From contig LSSN01001346.1 in assembly GCA_001970855.1 (NCBI GenBank), forward strand, positions 1 through 64,000: a DNA stretch of 64,000 nt, read 5' to 3'. Below the pieces are notes generated by a model. It was not told the origin of the DNA and did no database searches. It saw only the letters and a list, made by a program, of their open reading frames with translations. Below, in pieces: positions 11,308 to 22,672 of the stretch. How positions within the stretch are numbered: position 1 is the first letter of the stretch; the number at the start of each line of letters is the position of its first letter. Origin of the DNA: Smittium culicis. Lineage: Eukaryota > Kickxellomycota > Harpellomycetes > Harpellales > Legeriomycetaceae. Made by a program: the position numbers and the translations under genes.

Positions 11308-12572
11308 TTATCGTTTATTGCTCTTAGGATTTTTCTTGTTGTTATTTATAGTTGGGATGGGTCCAGATACGCCTGTGAACTTTCTTAGTTCGGTCAGGTC
11401 GGAAATAACGTCCTCGTCGGCTAGCCCTTGCATTGAAAAATTCTGTATTTGCTTTCTTTTGACAGTGGCGCTGGTGCCAGTACTGGTTAGAGCGCTATTT
11501 GACGAGACGTTTTTGAAAGAGTTGTTGAGGATAGCGTCTAAGCCACGGTTTCTTAAGTTTCTTTTTGAGGAACCTCTGGTGGTTTCAAGAATGAAGTCGG
11601 ATGTTACTTCGAGACAGTCCCTTTCGTCTTTGATTTTCCGCTTTCTTTCTTCAACGTTCAAAATTAGTTGGTTGATTAGATTTTTCCTCTCGTTCTAGAA
11701 TAATTAATAGAAAAGAAAATTATAATTATTGTTTAAAAAAAACCTTGAGAAAGGTATAAAAAAAATAGTAAATTTTGCCGTGTTAGCAGGGGAGGAGGTT
11801 TAGAATAGGAAGTTTGTAGATTTTAGCTGCATAAAGTTAAATGTAATTGCAACTAATATCGAGAATTAACTTACTTGAAAGTCGGTTGTCGTTTGTTCAG
11901 TTATTATATCATGTTCTTTTTTGTGAATTTCTATTCTAGCTTTGCACATATCGTCAGCGTATTTAATTTGGAAGTCTCTTTCCTCTTCCAATTCTTTAAC
12001 TAATTCCTGGTAAAGAGGGTGGGTACCTTCTAATATCTGGTTGATTTCATCTCTAATTTCGCTTCTCTTTTGATAAAACTCCCTAAATATACAAAAAATT
12101 TAATTTAATTTAAAGTTATAGTCAGTTGATATGAAAAAGAAGGGTCAGGTTGTGAAATTTATCATGAAATAAAATGGAAATTACTTTTTTCTTTCTGCAA
12201 ATTCTATCTGCTCAATTTGACTTAACTTTTGATAAATCTGATGTCTTAACTGTATTTGAGGTTTTTTTTCTAAATAAATATGATATTATTTAAATAAGAT
12301 GCTGTTAGTGATAGTTAAGGGAGGGGAGGGGGTATATGAAAGGGGAGCTGATATAAAATTTGAATGTTACCAGAGGCTGTAGAATCACTCTTTTTGCTTT
12401 CAGATTTGTTACTTAAGTTGCTGCTTATTTTGGGCTTTCCCGAAGCAGCCCTGCCACCTGAAGTCGCAGTTTTGGTTTTTCTGGTAGTGTTCTGAGGGGT
12501 ACTTTCACCCTTGTTTAAAGTGTTATCGAGTAAAGCTAGATTCGATTTTTTGTCCTGAGAATTCTTGCTCAT
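11308..12572 (-). CDS. SDS3: Sds3-like subunit of an Rpd3-type HDAC complex
   Basis: The model has four exons: 12572-12371, 12269-12185, 12082-11875 and 11694-11308 (293 aa). Donors are GTAACA, GTAATT and GTAAGT, with TAG acceptors, all in frame. Residues 1-67 are Ser/Lys/Thr-rich and disordered. Residues about 75-200 form a charged coiled-coil region typical of the Sds3/BRMS1 family, with EFYQKRSEIRDEI, EGTHPLYQELVKELEEERD and the following DER-rich helix. The 'EGTHP.Y...L..LEEERD' pattern is diagnostic for that family. Sds3 scaffolds the Sin3-Rpd3 large histone deacetylase complex in the nucleus. The C-terminal 100 residues are poorly conserved. Dep1/BRMS1 relatives share this domain, so the exact paralogue is less certain than the family. 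A long ORF on the opposite strand (11258-11698) is an antisense shadow of exon 4. Confidence 0.8.
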
Positions 12573-14051
12573 ATTGTAGAATAAGATCGCTTTCTAAAAA
12601 AAGGAGTCAGCGTATATTATAGAAAAACGAAAGTCGGGATGTAAGTTATTTGTGAAAGTTGGTAAGCAGTTATTATAGTTTTGGTGAGGTGTAGACAATT
12701 TTTAGATAAAGATACATTCAATAGGGGAAGGTTTTTATGCAGGGTATGTTTCAGTAACAAGCAGAGAATTAATAAAAATTTCTGTCATCTGAGCCAACTT
12801 GAATTTTTTTGTGGTTTTTGAACTAATTGGAGTTTGTATAGCTTTTGAACAAATTGCAGTTTGGCTTTATTTCTCTTTACCGCCATTTTACTCCGCTGCC
12901 CTTTTTAATATTTGCACCCTATCCATTTCCTTCGCACCATTTAATGCCCAATAGCTTTACGCGCACGCTTTTTATTAAAGATATTTCGGCAGTCGTGGAA
13001 ATAGGCTCCTCTTATTGGCTATGAATATTTGTAGCTTATTGGTCCTCCCTGAACTTGCCTTTTTTTTTTTTTGAGAATAATGAATTTAGACAAATCTGGA
13101 TAAGTTGATTGATTCTGAAAAATTCCATGTTAAGTATAGAGGGCGAAATTACTCAATAATATATGTAAGAGAAATTCCTAGCTAATATTTAAACGAGACA
13201 GGGTTATGATCGTATTTCAGCTCATTATGGCTTTCTATTCATTTATACGGTCGATTCTTTTCTTGCGCCCTTTGAGATACATTTGTCTTGAGCTACTCTT
13301 TCGTCAATATGCTAAACAATATACCTCATAGCCTGTATACAAGCTCTGCAATTAGTTAACGTACTACTGGAATTGATCACAATTGTTCCACAATCAGCAC
13401 ACAAATCATAAACGATACAATTTATTGGTTAATTTGCAATATTTATCGAATGGATAAACAGTTTAAAAATCATTAGCGAACCATAGACAGCTATCATTAT
13501 GAGTTTCTCTTGAATGAGTCAATAGCTAATTAATAGTAAAAAGGAATATGATGTTTATTCCTTTCTGGAAAGTGTAGCTATTTGTATCTCATAATGGTAC
13601 AACAACATACATCATTGACACAGTTCAATAAACTCGGCTTTATAAATTATATTTCTACATCTATAAAGGCAGTTAACATCCAGTCGTGTTCTATATCTTA
13701 TTACAGCTATCGCATTAAATTATTTCAAGCGTGTACCTGAAACGGCTTAGCATACACGATTAAATCTTCATGATATTTGAGATATTTAGCTCAGTGCGTT
13801 TTGCATATTATTTTTATTGTAACTTAAAGTGGGCATGAATTATGATTACTTACAATGGGATCGCCTTAAAAAATTATGTGTTGCATAATGTTGGTAGTCA
13901 AAGCTCTCAATAACTTCCATAGTAGTTTTATGTCGATAAAAATACTATATAATGAACGTATTTCATTCACATTTGTGTGAACTTATATCGCTCAAAAGTG
14001 CGAATATCATTTAGAGCCTAATACAAAATTATGAGGCTTTACTAAGCTTAC
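12573..14051. other. Gene-free stretch upstream of SDS3-like gene
   Basis: Beyond the possible promoter patch I see no exon, RNA gene or repeat. Base composition between 13.1 and 14.0 kb is less extremely AT-rich than the deserts further right, but all frames are closed within short distances. Confidence 0.5.
12900..13045 (-). promoter_or_regulatory. Possible CCAAT-box cluster upstream of SDS3-like gene
   Basis: ATTGG (CCAAT on the minus strand) occurs at about 13014 and 13038, and CCAAT on the plus strand near 12947, in a locally GC-richer patch (GCTTTACGCGCACGC). The patch lies about 375-470 bp upstream of the SDS3-like start codon. The pattern is suggestive only; no TATA element or start site can be fixed by eye. 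Confidence 0.25.
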
Positions 14052-14158
14052 TTAACCCTTTCCCGTTCAGTACTCTTTGAAAAGGTCAATTTGCTTAAAA
14101 ACCATATACAAATCAATAAATTGATTTTTTTAAAGAGTGTTGGACGGGAAAGGGTTAA
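14052..14158. mobile_element. piggyBac-like MITE, short internally deleted copy
   Basis: This is a 107-bp element with intact TTAA at both sides (14052-14055, 14155-14158) and near-perfect inverted termini of about 25 bp: CCCTTTCCCGTTCAGTACTC on the left against CCCTTTCCCGTCCAACACTC read inward from the right. In longer copies the two ends differ beyond about 10 bp, but here both resemble the 'CCAACACTC' end, so this copy arose by deletion or rearrangement that duplicated one terminus. It lies about 460 bp upstream of the complex I gene. Confidence 0.8.
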
Positions 14159-14618
14159 TGATAACGACTAACCTCTGTGCGTAGCTACTTCTTGAGCTAG
14201 ATTTTAATCTAGCAGGCTAAATGTATTGGCTTAAAATACTCTATTCGCTATTCATAATAGTACCTGCGAATAATTTGACTGATTAATTTTACTTAAATTT
14301 CTATTAGTTAGAATAAAAGTACTAATCAAGCAATAAATTTGTATCAGCAAAGCTTAATTATAATCAATTATTGGCTGTTTCTTATCTACCATATCACCAT
14401 TACCAATAAAATATGATCTATTGGAATGTAACTAATAAATAACAAAGATTACTTTATTATACTATTTTCTAGTAGTTTTTTGAACTATTTGTTAGTAACG
14501 ATAAATAATACATTCAATTTATTTATAATCTTGTTGTAGTTGCTGCCTTTATATAAGGAAATTAAATAAAATAGTTATCTGTGCTAACTCAAAAGCTAAC
14601 TCGAATTCGATTATTAAA
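14159..14618. other. Upstream region of the complex I gene
   Basis: The region is AT-rich, with ATTGG near 14367 and again near 14421 (CCAAT on the minus strand). No exon is seen. It presumably holds the promoter of the gene starting at 14619. Confidence 0.4.
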
Positions 14619-15743
14619 ATGCTTAGTCTAGCTAGAATTGCCTCCTCAAGAATTGCAATCAGGTCGATCATCTCTAGATCCTTTTCGATCTCCTCAATCA
14701 ATAACAGCGATCATCTTTTTGTTGTAAGAATAACTATTTCCATTCCCTTCTCTTTTAAATTAAGCATCATATTTTAAAAATCTATTCATATTTATAGCAC
14801 AGAGATTCTAGCTACAATAATCCTTCAATTAAATTCAAATTCAATCCTGAAAACATTGCTGTCGCCCAAAAAATTTTGGCTAAATACCCTCCTCAATACA
14901 AAAAGGCCGCCCTTATCCCCTTGCTAGATTTAGCCCAACGCCAGAATGGTTTTACCTCTATTGGTGTCATGAACTATATTGCTGAATTCTTGGAACTACC
15001 CCCAATGCGTGTTTACGAAGTTGCCACTTTCTACACAATGTTTAACAGGTAAAACCCCTTACTATTATTATTATTTTCAATTTAACATTTTGACTTGTAC
15101 CTCATATAAATTAGAGTATAATAAGATTCAAAACATTTCTTTGATTTTATTAAGACAAATTCTTCAAATGATATTCAGTATCTGCACAATTTTTTTGGTG
15201 TTAAAATTGCATTTTATATCATTTTTTCGATTTATATAGAGAACCTGTTGGCAAATACTTTTTGCAAGTTTGCGGAACTACTCCTTGTCAATTATGTGGT
15301 TCTGGGAAAATATTTGAAGCAGTTGAAAAACACCTAGGAATAAAGGTTGGCCAAACCACCTCTGACGGTACTTTTACCTTGGTTGAAGTTGAATGTGCTG
15401 GTGCTTGTGTAAATGCCCCTGTTATGGCTATAAATGACGACTACTATGTAAGAATTTTATTATTTTACTTTTCTAAATTCCGATTAATCACAAAAAAAAC
15501 TATCGTCAGCTTAATATGAAAGAATTATTTCATTCTACTGAACCTAAAAATTACGAATAAATATACTTTTAGGAGGATTTAACCCCTGAAATTACAGTCA
15601 AGCTACTTGATAGCTTAAAAGCTGGTAAGATTCCTGCTCCTGGCCCTCAACAAAGCCGCAAAACCTGCCAACCAGCTACTGGTTTGACTTCCCTCACATC
15701 TGAACCAACTGGTCCTGGTTTTATGGTCAGAAGCGACTTGTAG
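14619..15743 (+). CDS. nuo-24: Mitochondrial complex I 24 kDa subunit (NDUFV2/NuoE)
   Basis: The model has four exons: 14619-14723, 14798-15048, 15240-15447 and 15573-15743 (244 aa), all GT-AG and in frame. The first 25-30 residues are rich in Arg, Ser and Ile without acidic residues, as in a mitochondrial presequence. The rest is the thioredoxin-like 24 kDa subunit of the NADH-oxidising module, binding 2Fe-2S cluster N1a on the matrix arm. The four cluster ligands are visible at C130, C135, C171 and C175, with the canonical spacing of 5, 36 and 4 (VCGTTPC and [10 protein letters not shown]). One extra Cys (C138) follows. The stretch [15 protein letters not shown] and the motif EVATFYTMF are also family hallmarks. 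It shows that the organism has an aerobic respiratory chain with complex I, which excludes microsporidia and anaerobic gut fungi. Confidence 0.96.
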
Positions 15744-18700
15744 TTCTCCAATAACCACTCTTTGCTTCTACCTATACATCTATTTACTTTATAGCCAATA
15801 AAAACCTCCTTTTCAAAAAAAAATTGTAACAACTTCACTTTTTTAATTTAAAGACTCATTTTATGCATGTTAATTCTCAACGTAATAAAAAAAAAAAGAG
15901 CACAACTTTTCATTTCGCTAGCGCCGCCATTTCCGACCCTTTTCAAAATCCAGTATATCTTTAACTATTCGCTCACTTATAATCCCAGTACCAAAGTCTT
16001 GAGTCAAAATTTACTAAATCTAAATGCTTTCGAATATTATTAACTGTATAACCTAAATCTAAATGCTTTCGAATATTATTAACTGTATAACCAGTGCCTA
16101 TAAGACAAAATTTTAGAGGTAATCAATCTGGTCATTGTTATACACCAGCAACGCCTTAGCTATAAAAATTCAAACCTGTGACTCTAGACTTAATTGATTG
16201 ATTTACTTAGATTTGCACTATAAACCATAAATTTCTATTAAAATTTCAGCAAGATTTTTTATTTTTTGGTTCCATATTAATTTGCATACATAATTAAATA
16301 TTTTAATCACGTTTTAATTTAATGAAATTGCTTTTTTTAATTTTAATTTTATTATTAGTTATTTTTGCCATAGCGCATCAGACCTAGGCTTACTCTGGAT
16401 ATTCTTTGTTGTAATATCCCCTAGAAAAGTACTGCGTTAAAAAAACTCTGAAATTATTTAAAATAACTATATGTGTATTGAAAAACAAACTAATATATAC
16501 GTGTTGATATAGATATAAATATTGAATGCTAAAATATAAAATATAAAATAAACAAAAAATTTAAATTTAGACTGAACTGATTTAAAATCAGTTCAAATGA
16601 GTAATTTTCTAAATTCATATCTGATAATTAGAAAATTAAATTTAAAATATGATGGTTTTTTTTTTTTGCAGTTTAATATATATAACTAAACTATGGCTTG
16701 AAAATACTTTATTGTAAAAAAAAATTATCTGCAACTTTATTAAAAATAAAGTATAAGTATTTTAAATGCTTTAAAAAAAAATTATACTTAAATAACTAGG
16801 AAATAATCTCAAGAGCTCATAAAAGTTTAAAAAAGTAAAAACTTTTTATTATTATATCAAAACAAAGCTGTAAACTATATTTAATATTGAAAATTTCAAT
16901 AATGTTCTGTTTTTTAATAAAAAATAAATAGTTTTTTAATATTTGATAAAAAATACATAGAGTATTTTTGTTATTATTTTTTTTTTTCAAAAGCTACTTT
17001 TAACGAAAATTACAAGATCTATATTCGCTATATGCTAGTTCATTAGTACTTTTCAATCACAAAATTTATCAGAATAAATATAATATACAATCAAATACCA
17101 ATAAAACATATTAACAATTACCAGCTCAAAATTATAACTAATTTCACGGATATAAAGGCAAACTAAAACTCATTTTATATACTCTGATCATTCATACAGT
17201 TTTTTTCATAACTCAAGCTAATAATAGATTAAATTAGTAAGTATAAAAACTAATTCGAATCTATATTTCGATGTTATTAAATGATTTAACTTCAAATTAA
17301 ATATATTTTAGTATTTTCTACAGTTTATAAATGTTTTTTCAGCGTATTCTAATAAGAAATTGGAGAAATAGCGAAATTTTCATTTTTGCATTACTCGGGG
17401 TAGTATCGAGTATAATATCATAAATTTTCCCATCAAGCAGGACTGGAAAAATTTCCTGAAGGTCTACTCTATTTAACCCCTCACCCAGATATATTCAAAT
17501 TAAGACTAGCTAAAGAAGTATAGACTGATTATTTCTTCTTTTTAGGTCGACTTTTGTATTTACGATTATTCCAGTAGATTATTAACTCAAAATTTTATTA
17601 TCAAATTCCCGTTTCTGATCACTCAGGCGGTTATTCCTATTTTCACCAGTGAATTTAAAGCCCATTGACTCATGTTCTTGAAATCGATAACTTATGGTAA
17701 TCACGCTCACAGGATGCACTGGTGAGCATAAAAACTGAAATTATGATTGCTTTATTCCTATATTATACAAATACTCGAATTTCTTAGTTAATTTCTGATT
17801 CTATGTTTATTCTATAGCATCAATTATCCATTTTATTCCCCATTATAAAGCTGATTTTCACCAGAATCAAATTTGAGAAATATATTTTAATCAGCGGTAA
17901 ATTTAGATCGTCTCAGGAAGCTATATTCAACATATATCATCTTCTTAACCTTTCTTTTATGGTTAAAATAGCTAAAAATAAATCACACTTTCATTTAATT
18001 AACAAAAGTAGGCGAACTATCAGAGAATTTAAATTTAGACTCTATCGTAACTTCGAGATTAAAATTAAATATCACTGATAAACTCTCGAATTAGGGAAAT
18101 TATCTGTCATTTTCAGTTTTCTGGTTACAGCAATTGAACTTTGTAAAATTCATGTATTTTAGGTGGTTCTGATAGAATTTTAACAATTTTAACAAACTGA
18201 AGTTCTGATGTATTAAATACCTATATCAGATATTTCTACACCTTCAATTTACTTTTATCTGACTTTGATAAAATAATCGAATAATATTTATAATTTATTC
18301 ATACATGTAACATCCATAAAAGGTATTTTATTCCATTAGAAATATTATTTCAACGATTAAAACTATTTTATGATCACATTATATCCTAGTGAACATGATA
18401 AGAATTTTACCGAATACCCTGATTGATCTTTGAATTTGTAGTAGCGTTATGTGTACATCTCAGAAAAATTATTTTCTATAACATATATGTGGAAGTTCAG
18501 AACTAGAACTTCCAGACGAAACTCAATCGTGTACTAGTTTTTTAAATATTTGCGTTATTAGTAAAAAAAGATAGAAATAAAGTAAAATTTGAGCTTTTAT
18601 TATTATATAGAATGACTAATTGACTACTAGATTTAAAAAATCTGAACGTTAAAAGAAAATAAAACTATAAATAGCCATATTATTTTGACGGTTAGAAAAA

Positions 18701-18936
18701 AGTGCCAGATTTTTTAAATAAAATAATTCATTAAAAATTCATTATCTAGTCAAACATTAATAATTTTAAATTGTATTAAACCTCGTTATAATAAAAACTA
18801 AATTACTCAAATATTTAATATAAAATTAACCAATATTTATTTGATTTAATTTAATTTTATATATTATAGCTCATAAAAACCCAAATTTTAAATTAATAAT
18901 AAAAAATTATATAATCGAAAACATTTTTATTTACTA
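15744..18936. other. Gene-free AT-rich stretch after the complex I gene
   Basis: A polyadenylation-like AATAAA lies at about 15795, 50 bp past the stop codon of the complex I gene. The remainder holds only the 39-bp tandem repeat at 16014 and A/T homopolymers. No exon with recognisable similarity was found. Confidence 0.5.
16014..16091. repeat. Perfect 2 x 39 bp tandem duplication
   Basis: The unit begins CTAAATCTAAATGCTTTCGA and ends TTAACTGTATAAC, and occurs twice without any mismatch (16014-16052, 16053-16091). The absence of differences implies a recent slippage or duplication event. No function is evident. Confidence 0.95.
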
Positions 18937-19084
18937 TGACTAAAGAAAGTATTAATAAAGATCTCACTGATTCTTCAAAAATATTATAGGAGACTGATGA
19001 TTCCAAGGAGTACATAGTCTTAACCAGGAAGCCGTCTCTTTAACGGGAGAACCTTCCACACATGTAGCTGTGTTTGCTTCTAGG
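18937..19084 (+). pseudogene. Possible broken first exon of unknown gene
   Basis: The ATG at 18937 opens MTKESINKDLTDSSKIL, followed by an in-frame TAG at 18988. A frame change later, a protein-like stretch SLNQEAVSLTGEPSTHVAVF appears up to a plausible GTAAAA donor at 19084. Base composition is locally richer in G+C than the surroundings, as in true exons of this window. No continuation was found before the DIRS element. I do not recognise the protein. It could be the stump of a gene disrupted or abandoned near the insertion, or a chance pattern. Confidence 0.3.
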
Positions 19085-19759
19085 TAAAATTATTTTTAGT
19101 TATATATTTGGCCAATGTAAATTGCATAAAATAATCTGCATTTGGGCAGGAAAGAAAATAATTTAAAATATAGTAAAGTGTTTTTATTTATATGAATAAA
19201 CTATTTCAACTAAAAAGATGATAAAAATCTACTAGCTAAACTTCCATTCTAAATCTTTATACACTTCCCTTCCTATCTATAAACACTGTTTATCATTATG
19301 TTTAATTTCAAATTCTCAAGGCATAATCTTCTTTTTTATCTTAGATAACGTAAATTATTAGTGTTTTTGTTTTTTTAAAAAATCTCCTTGAGTTTAGTTT
19401 TTCTTTGCGACTTCTTATAAATTGATTCTCTTACTTGTTCTTTAGTAAAGCGCATTTCATCTCAACATAAAGTACCTAAACATAGGCAAGCGAATATAAT
19501 ATTGTTTTTTTATGATGTAGCTAATGATAATTATATGTTTATATTATAGTACATTTTTATTTATTTTCCAGTTTTGGTATATATATCAATTTTTATAAAT
19601 GTATATTTGCTCTGATTACATTTTTTTCGGCCCAGTTTTACCCATAAAATTTTATGTATAACTTTTATACTTCATAATCATTTTCAGAGTTATGAATTAC
19701 AAAGCCCAATCAAATTTCAGTCTTTTTTATGCTTTAATTTATCATATTTAATTGAGTAG
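19085..19759. other. Left flank of the DIRS element
   Basis: AT-rich sequence without recognisable genes. The boundary with the element is not sharp, because tyrosine-recombinase elements leave no target-site duplication. Confidence 0.4.
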
Positions 19760-19822
19760 TTTAGAGCGCTATTTGTAACGGTTTATAATTCATTATTTCT
19801 CATATAGGATATATATATAAAT

Positions 19823-19956
19823 GTTACCATCTATATTGGATAATATAACCGAAATTACAAATTTAGAAAAAAAAAATTTTTTTTTTTAAAATAAAATTCC
19901 TAAAATTTTCATATATATGATGTATAGTACATATGATTATATCCTTATCATCTTTT
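19823..19956 (+). repeat. DIRS left inverted terminal repeat
   Basis: The repeat runs from GTTACCATCTATATTGGATA to ATATCCTTATCATCTTTT. Its reverse complement matches 23809-23932, with indels in A/T runs in the middle. The 31 bases to its left (19792-19822, ATTATTTCTCATATAGGAT onward) resemble the part of the internal complementary region that is not covered by the right extension. Confidence 0.85.
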
Positions 19957-20060
19957 CTTTCGCATAGGTACACTACCAGCTTAATAAATTCTAGATACTA
20001 AGTATTTAACTTTTAACTTTTAAACGTTAAACTCATAAAATTAACAACGTAATTGACATA

Positions 20061-20700
20061 ATGGATCAAAATTATATGAAAATTATTCAAGACCTTACTG
20101 AAAAGGTCAATGATCTCTCAGCAATAGTGCGACAAGGATTCCCTCAACGACAAACGTTGGATGCTCAAGCCCCGGAGTGTGACGACATACACAGAAGAAC
20201 CGTGGTGCCAGCAGTGGAAATTGAGAGCTTCCCAGAACTACTGGAACCCATTCCGGACTTGAAAAAAGATTTCTTTAGTATACCACTAGCGGAAAAAGCC
20301 AGAAAGGACATTATTTATGGGTGTCCAAAGTTCACTGGAATGAACTATCAACCGCCACCACTGAACGACGCAGCGCCGACTAGCTTCAAAAGAACAGACG
20401 CAATCTGTACAAAATTCAGAAATCACTCGCTCGCCTAACAAGACCGTTGGATCGCTAATGTATGAACAGATCCGTCAAAGAAGACGGCTACTATGTGCAG
20501 GACTCAACGGAAGAGTCCCTTTCGTCAGCGCCAGCAGCCAGGGTACGGCTACCCCGCTGCAACGGCGCCAATCTAGCAAGCTGCTCCAGCCCAACACCAA
20601 CTGAAAACCTCCAACAATCAAGGAGGTCAGTTCCAGGGAAAGAGGAGCCAAAAATTTCCTCAAAAGGGCAAGAATTCGGGCGCTCAGTAGAGAAAACTAC
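20061..20700 (+). pseudogene. DIRS gag-like region, frameshifted
   Basis: The first ORF (20061-20438, 125 codons) begins MDQNYMKIIQDLTEKVNDL, a predicted coiled-coil start, and contains the stretch CPKFTGMNYQPPPLND that is characteristic of fungal and protist DIRS gag-like proteins. A frameshift near 20380 moves the conserved continuation (NLYKIQKSLARLTRPLDR) into another frame. A Gln/Gly-rich remnant follows to about 20700, again in a third frame. Comparison with family length suggests that an internal piece is also missing. The product would be a nucleocapsid-like protein; this copy cannot make it. Confidence 0.7.
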
Positions 20701-22497
20701 GTCATCCCCCGTGGGAGGACGTCTCGCTATGTTTCGGGCCGCCTGGGCGAAACTGACCGACGATCAATGGGTGATGAATATAGTCGAGAAAGGGTTTGTG
20801 ATTCCGTTCAGGAATCAAATCCCGAACAGGAAAGTTCTGAGAAAGGAAAATTTACTCAAGTCTCCGAAGGAGAATGCCGAAGCGCAGCCAAAGCATAAAC
20901 ATTCGGTAAAAGACTTATTGAAATTTTACACACGAGGGGGCACGCCCGCGGGCTCACCGCTGACGCTCCATCCCCATCGCTCCAAGAGGAAGATGACCCG
21001 GGAGGCGAGCGAGGTCATCACAAGGGAAGTATCAGCTCTCTTGTCAAAGAGAGCTATCGAGGAGATGAAGGCGAGAACCCCCGGGTTCTACAGCAACCTA
21101 TTTGTCATTCCAAAGAAAAATGGGGACTCAGACCAGCCCTGTATTTGAGGAAGCGTAACTTACATGTGGAACCAAGGAACTTCAAAATGAAAAAATTGAC
21201 GTCGATATGTCGGATGATTCGACGCAAGGACTACATGACATTTCTGTATCTGGAGGATGCATTTATGCACATATTGATACACAAGACATGCAATAAGTAT
21301 CTCCGTTTTTGTTGGAACGACAAAGCATACCAGTCCCGCGTACTACCATTTGGTCTATCACTAATCCCGCATACGTTTATCCAGGTACTGAGACCAGTAT
21401 TGACATGGGCACGGTCACAGGGAATGCGGGTATCAGCGTATTTAGACGACCTCCTAATTCTGGGAGAATTGAATGAGGTATGCAATTCAAACACCAGCCG
21501 AATTTACTCCAAGCTTATCGAGCTGGGATACAGAATCAAAGAGGAGAAATCATCCACCACCCCGAAGCAAGTTATTACGCATCTAGGGATGCAAATAAAT
21601 TCACGAGAAATAATTCTTAAAGTTCCATCGTCAAAGGTCAGGGACCTACGCCGAGAAGCCAGCAAGTTGTTGAACATCGGAAAGACCACTGTGAAGGGAT
21701 TGGCGAGTTTTATCGGGAAAGCACAGGCAATATCAGTGGCCCTGTTGCCTGGAAGATTAATGCTACGAAGACTCTTAGAACTGAAAAACACCGCACTCTC
21801 GTCGCTGAAATCCTTAACAGCTGTAATTACGCTCACGGAACCAGCGACTCAGAATTTGAAATTTTAGAAGGAGTAACTGACAACATGGAATGGCCAGTAA
21901 TTCATACCAGAGACACCAGAACTGGAAATCTTTACAGATTCCAGCGACAAAGCATGGAGTGTAGTTGTGGGTTCAAAGTTTTACTCCGGAATATGGAATA
22001 CACAGGAGGCATTGATGCATATCAATGCCAAAGAGCTCCTAAGGATTTTATTTGCACTGCGTCTGAAAGAAGTTATAGGCAGATCAATCCTAATATATTC
22101 GGACAATACAACAACACTGGCATACGTGAGGAAATTTGGCAGTACTACTTCGACCAAATTATTAGAAATCGCCGAGCAAATATTGACACATTGCCTCAAA
22201 ACCAACACTCGCCCCCAAGTAACGTACGTACCTTCAGTATTGAACCCTGCCGACGCACCGAGCAGGTTAACAGCACAAACGGAATGGTCAGTGTCGGACC
22301 CAACATTCGACACACTGAACTCACTATTCGGTCCTCACGACGTGGACCTATTCGCTTCCAAATCGAACAAGAAGCTGAAAACTTATTACAGCTGGTTCCC
22401 AGACACCAATGCTATGGGAGCGAATTTACTGGCGTTCAGTTGGAAGAATTGGAGGAACCCATATGCGTTACCCCATGGAACTTCATATCACAAGTAA
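20700..22497 (+). pseudogene. DIRS reverse transcriptase-RNase H, frameshifted
   Basis: The RT N-terminal part lies in the frame of 20462-21148, recognisable from VGGRLAMFRAAWAKLTDDQW at about 20711 and GFYSNLFVIPKKNG at 21090. One base is lost in a G run near 21122, so the palm continues in the frame of 21145-21867 with EDAFMHILIHK, LPFGLSL and the catalytic YLDDLLI at about 21440. Stops near 21867, 21877 and 21899 separate it from RNase H, readable from 'PELEIFTDSSDKAW' at about 21908 to 22497 with 'ALMHINAKELL', YSDNTTTLAYV and PSVLNPADAPSR. The domains are DIRS-type; the enzyme would copy element RNA into DNA. At least one frameshift and three stops mean it is dead. The long overlapping ORF at 21885-22814 is in the wrong frame. 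Confidence 0.88.
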
Positions 22498-22672
22498 TAC
22501 AGAAGGTCAGACGGAACAAACTGACAATAACTCTGATAACACCATTACGGAAATACGCGATCTGGTTCCCCGACCTAGTCAACCCATCGATTTCCCAGCC
22601 GCTACTTCTACAAGCAACAGTGGTAGTACCTGAACCCAAAAGCGGAAAATCCCCGCTGTCGGAGAACAAACA

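Noticed and set aside
11258..11698. 146-codon ORF on the plus strand
   Set aside because: It is antisense to the last exon of the SDS3-like gene, whose frame continues through three upstream spliced exons with family similarity.
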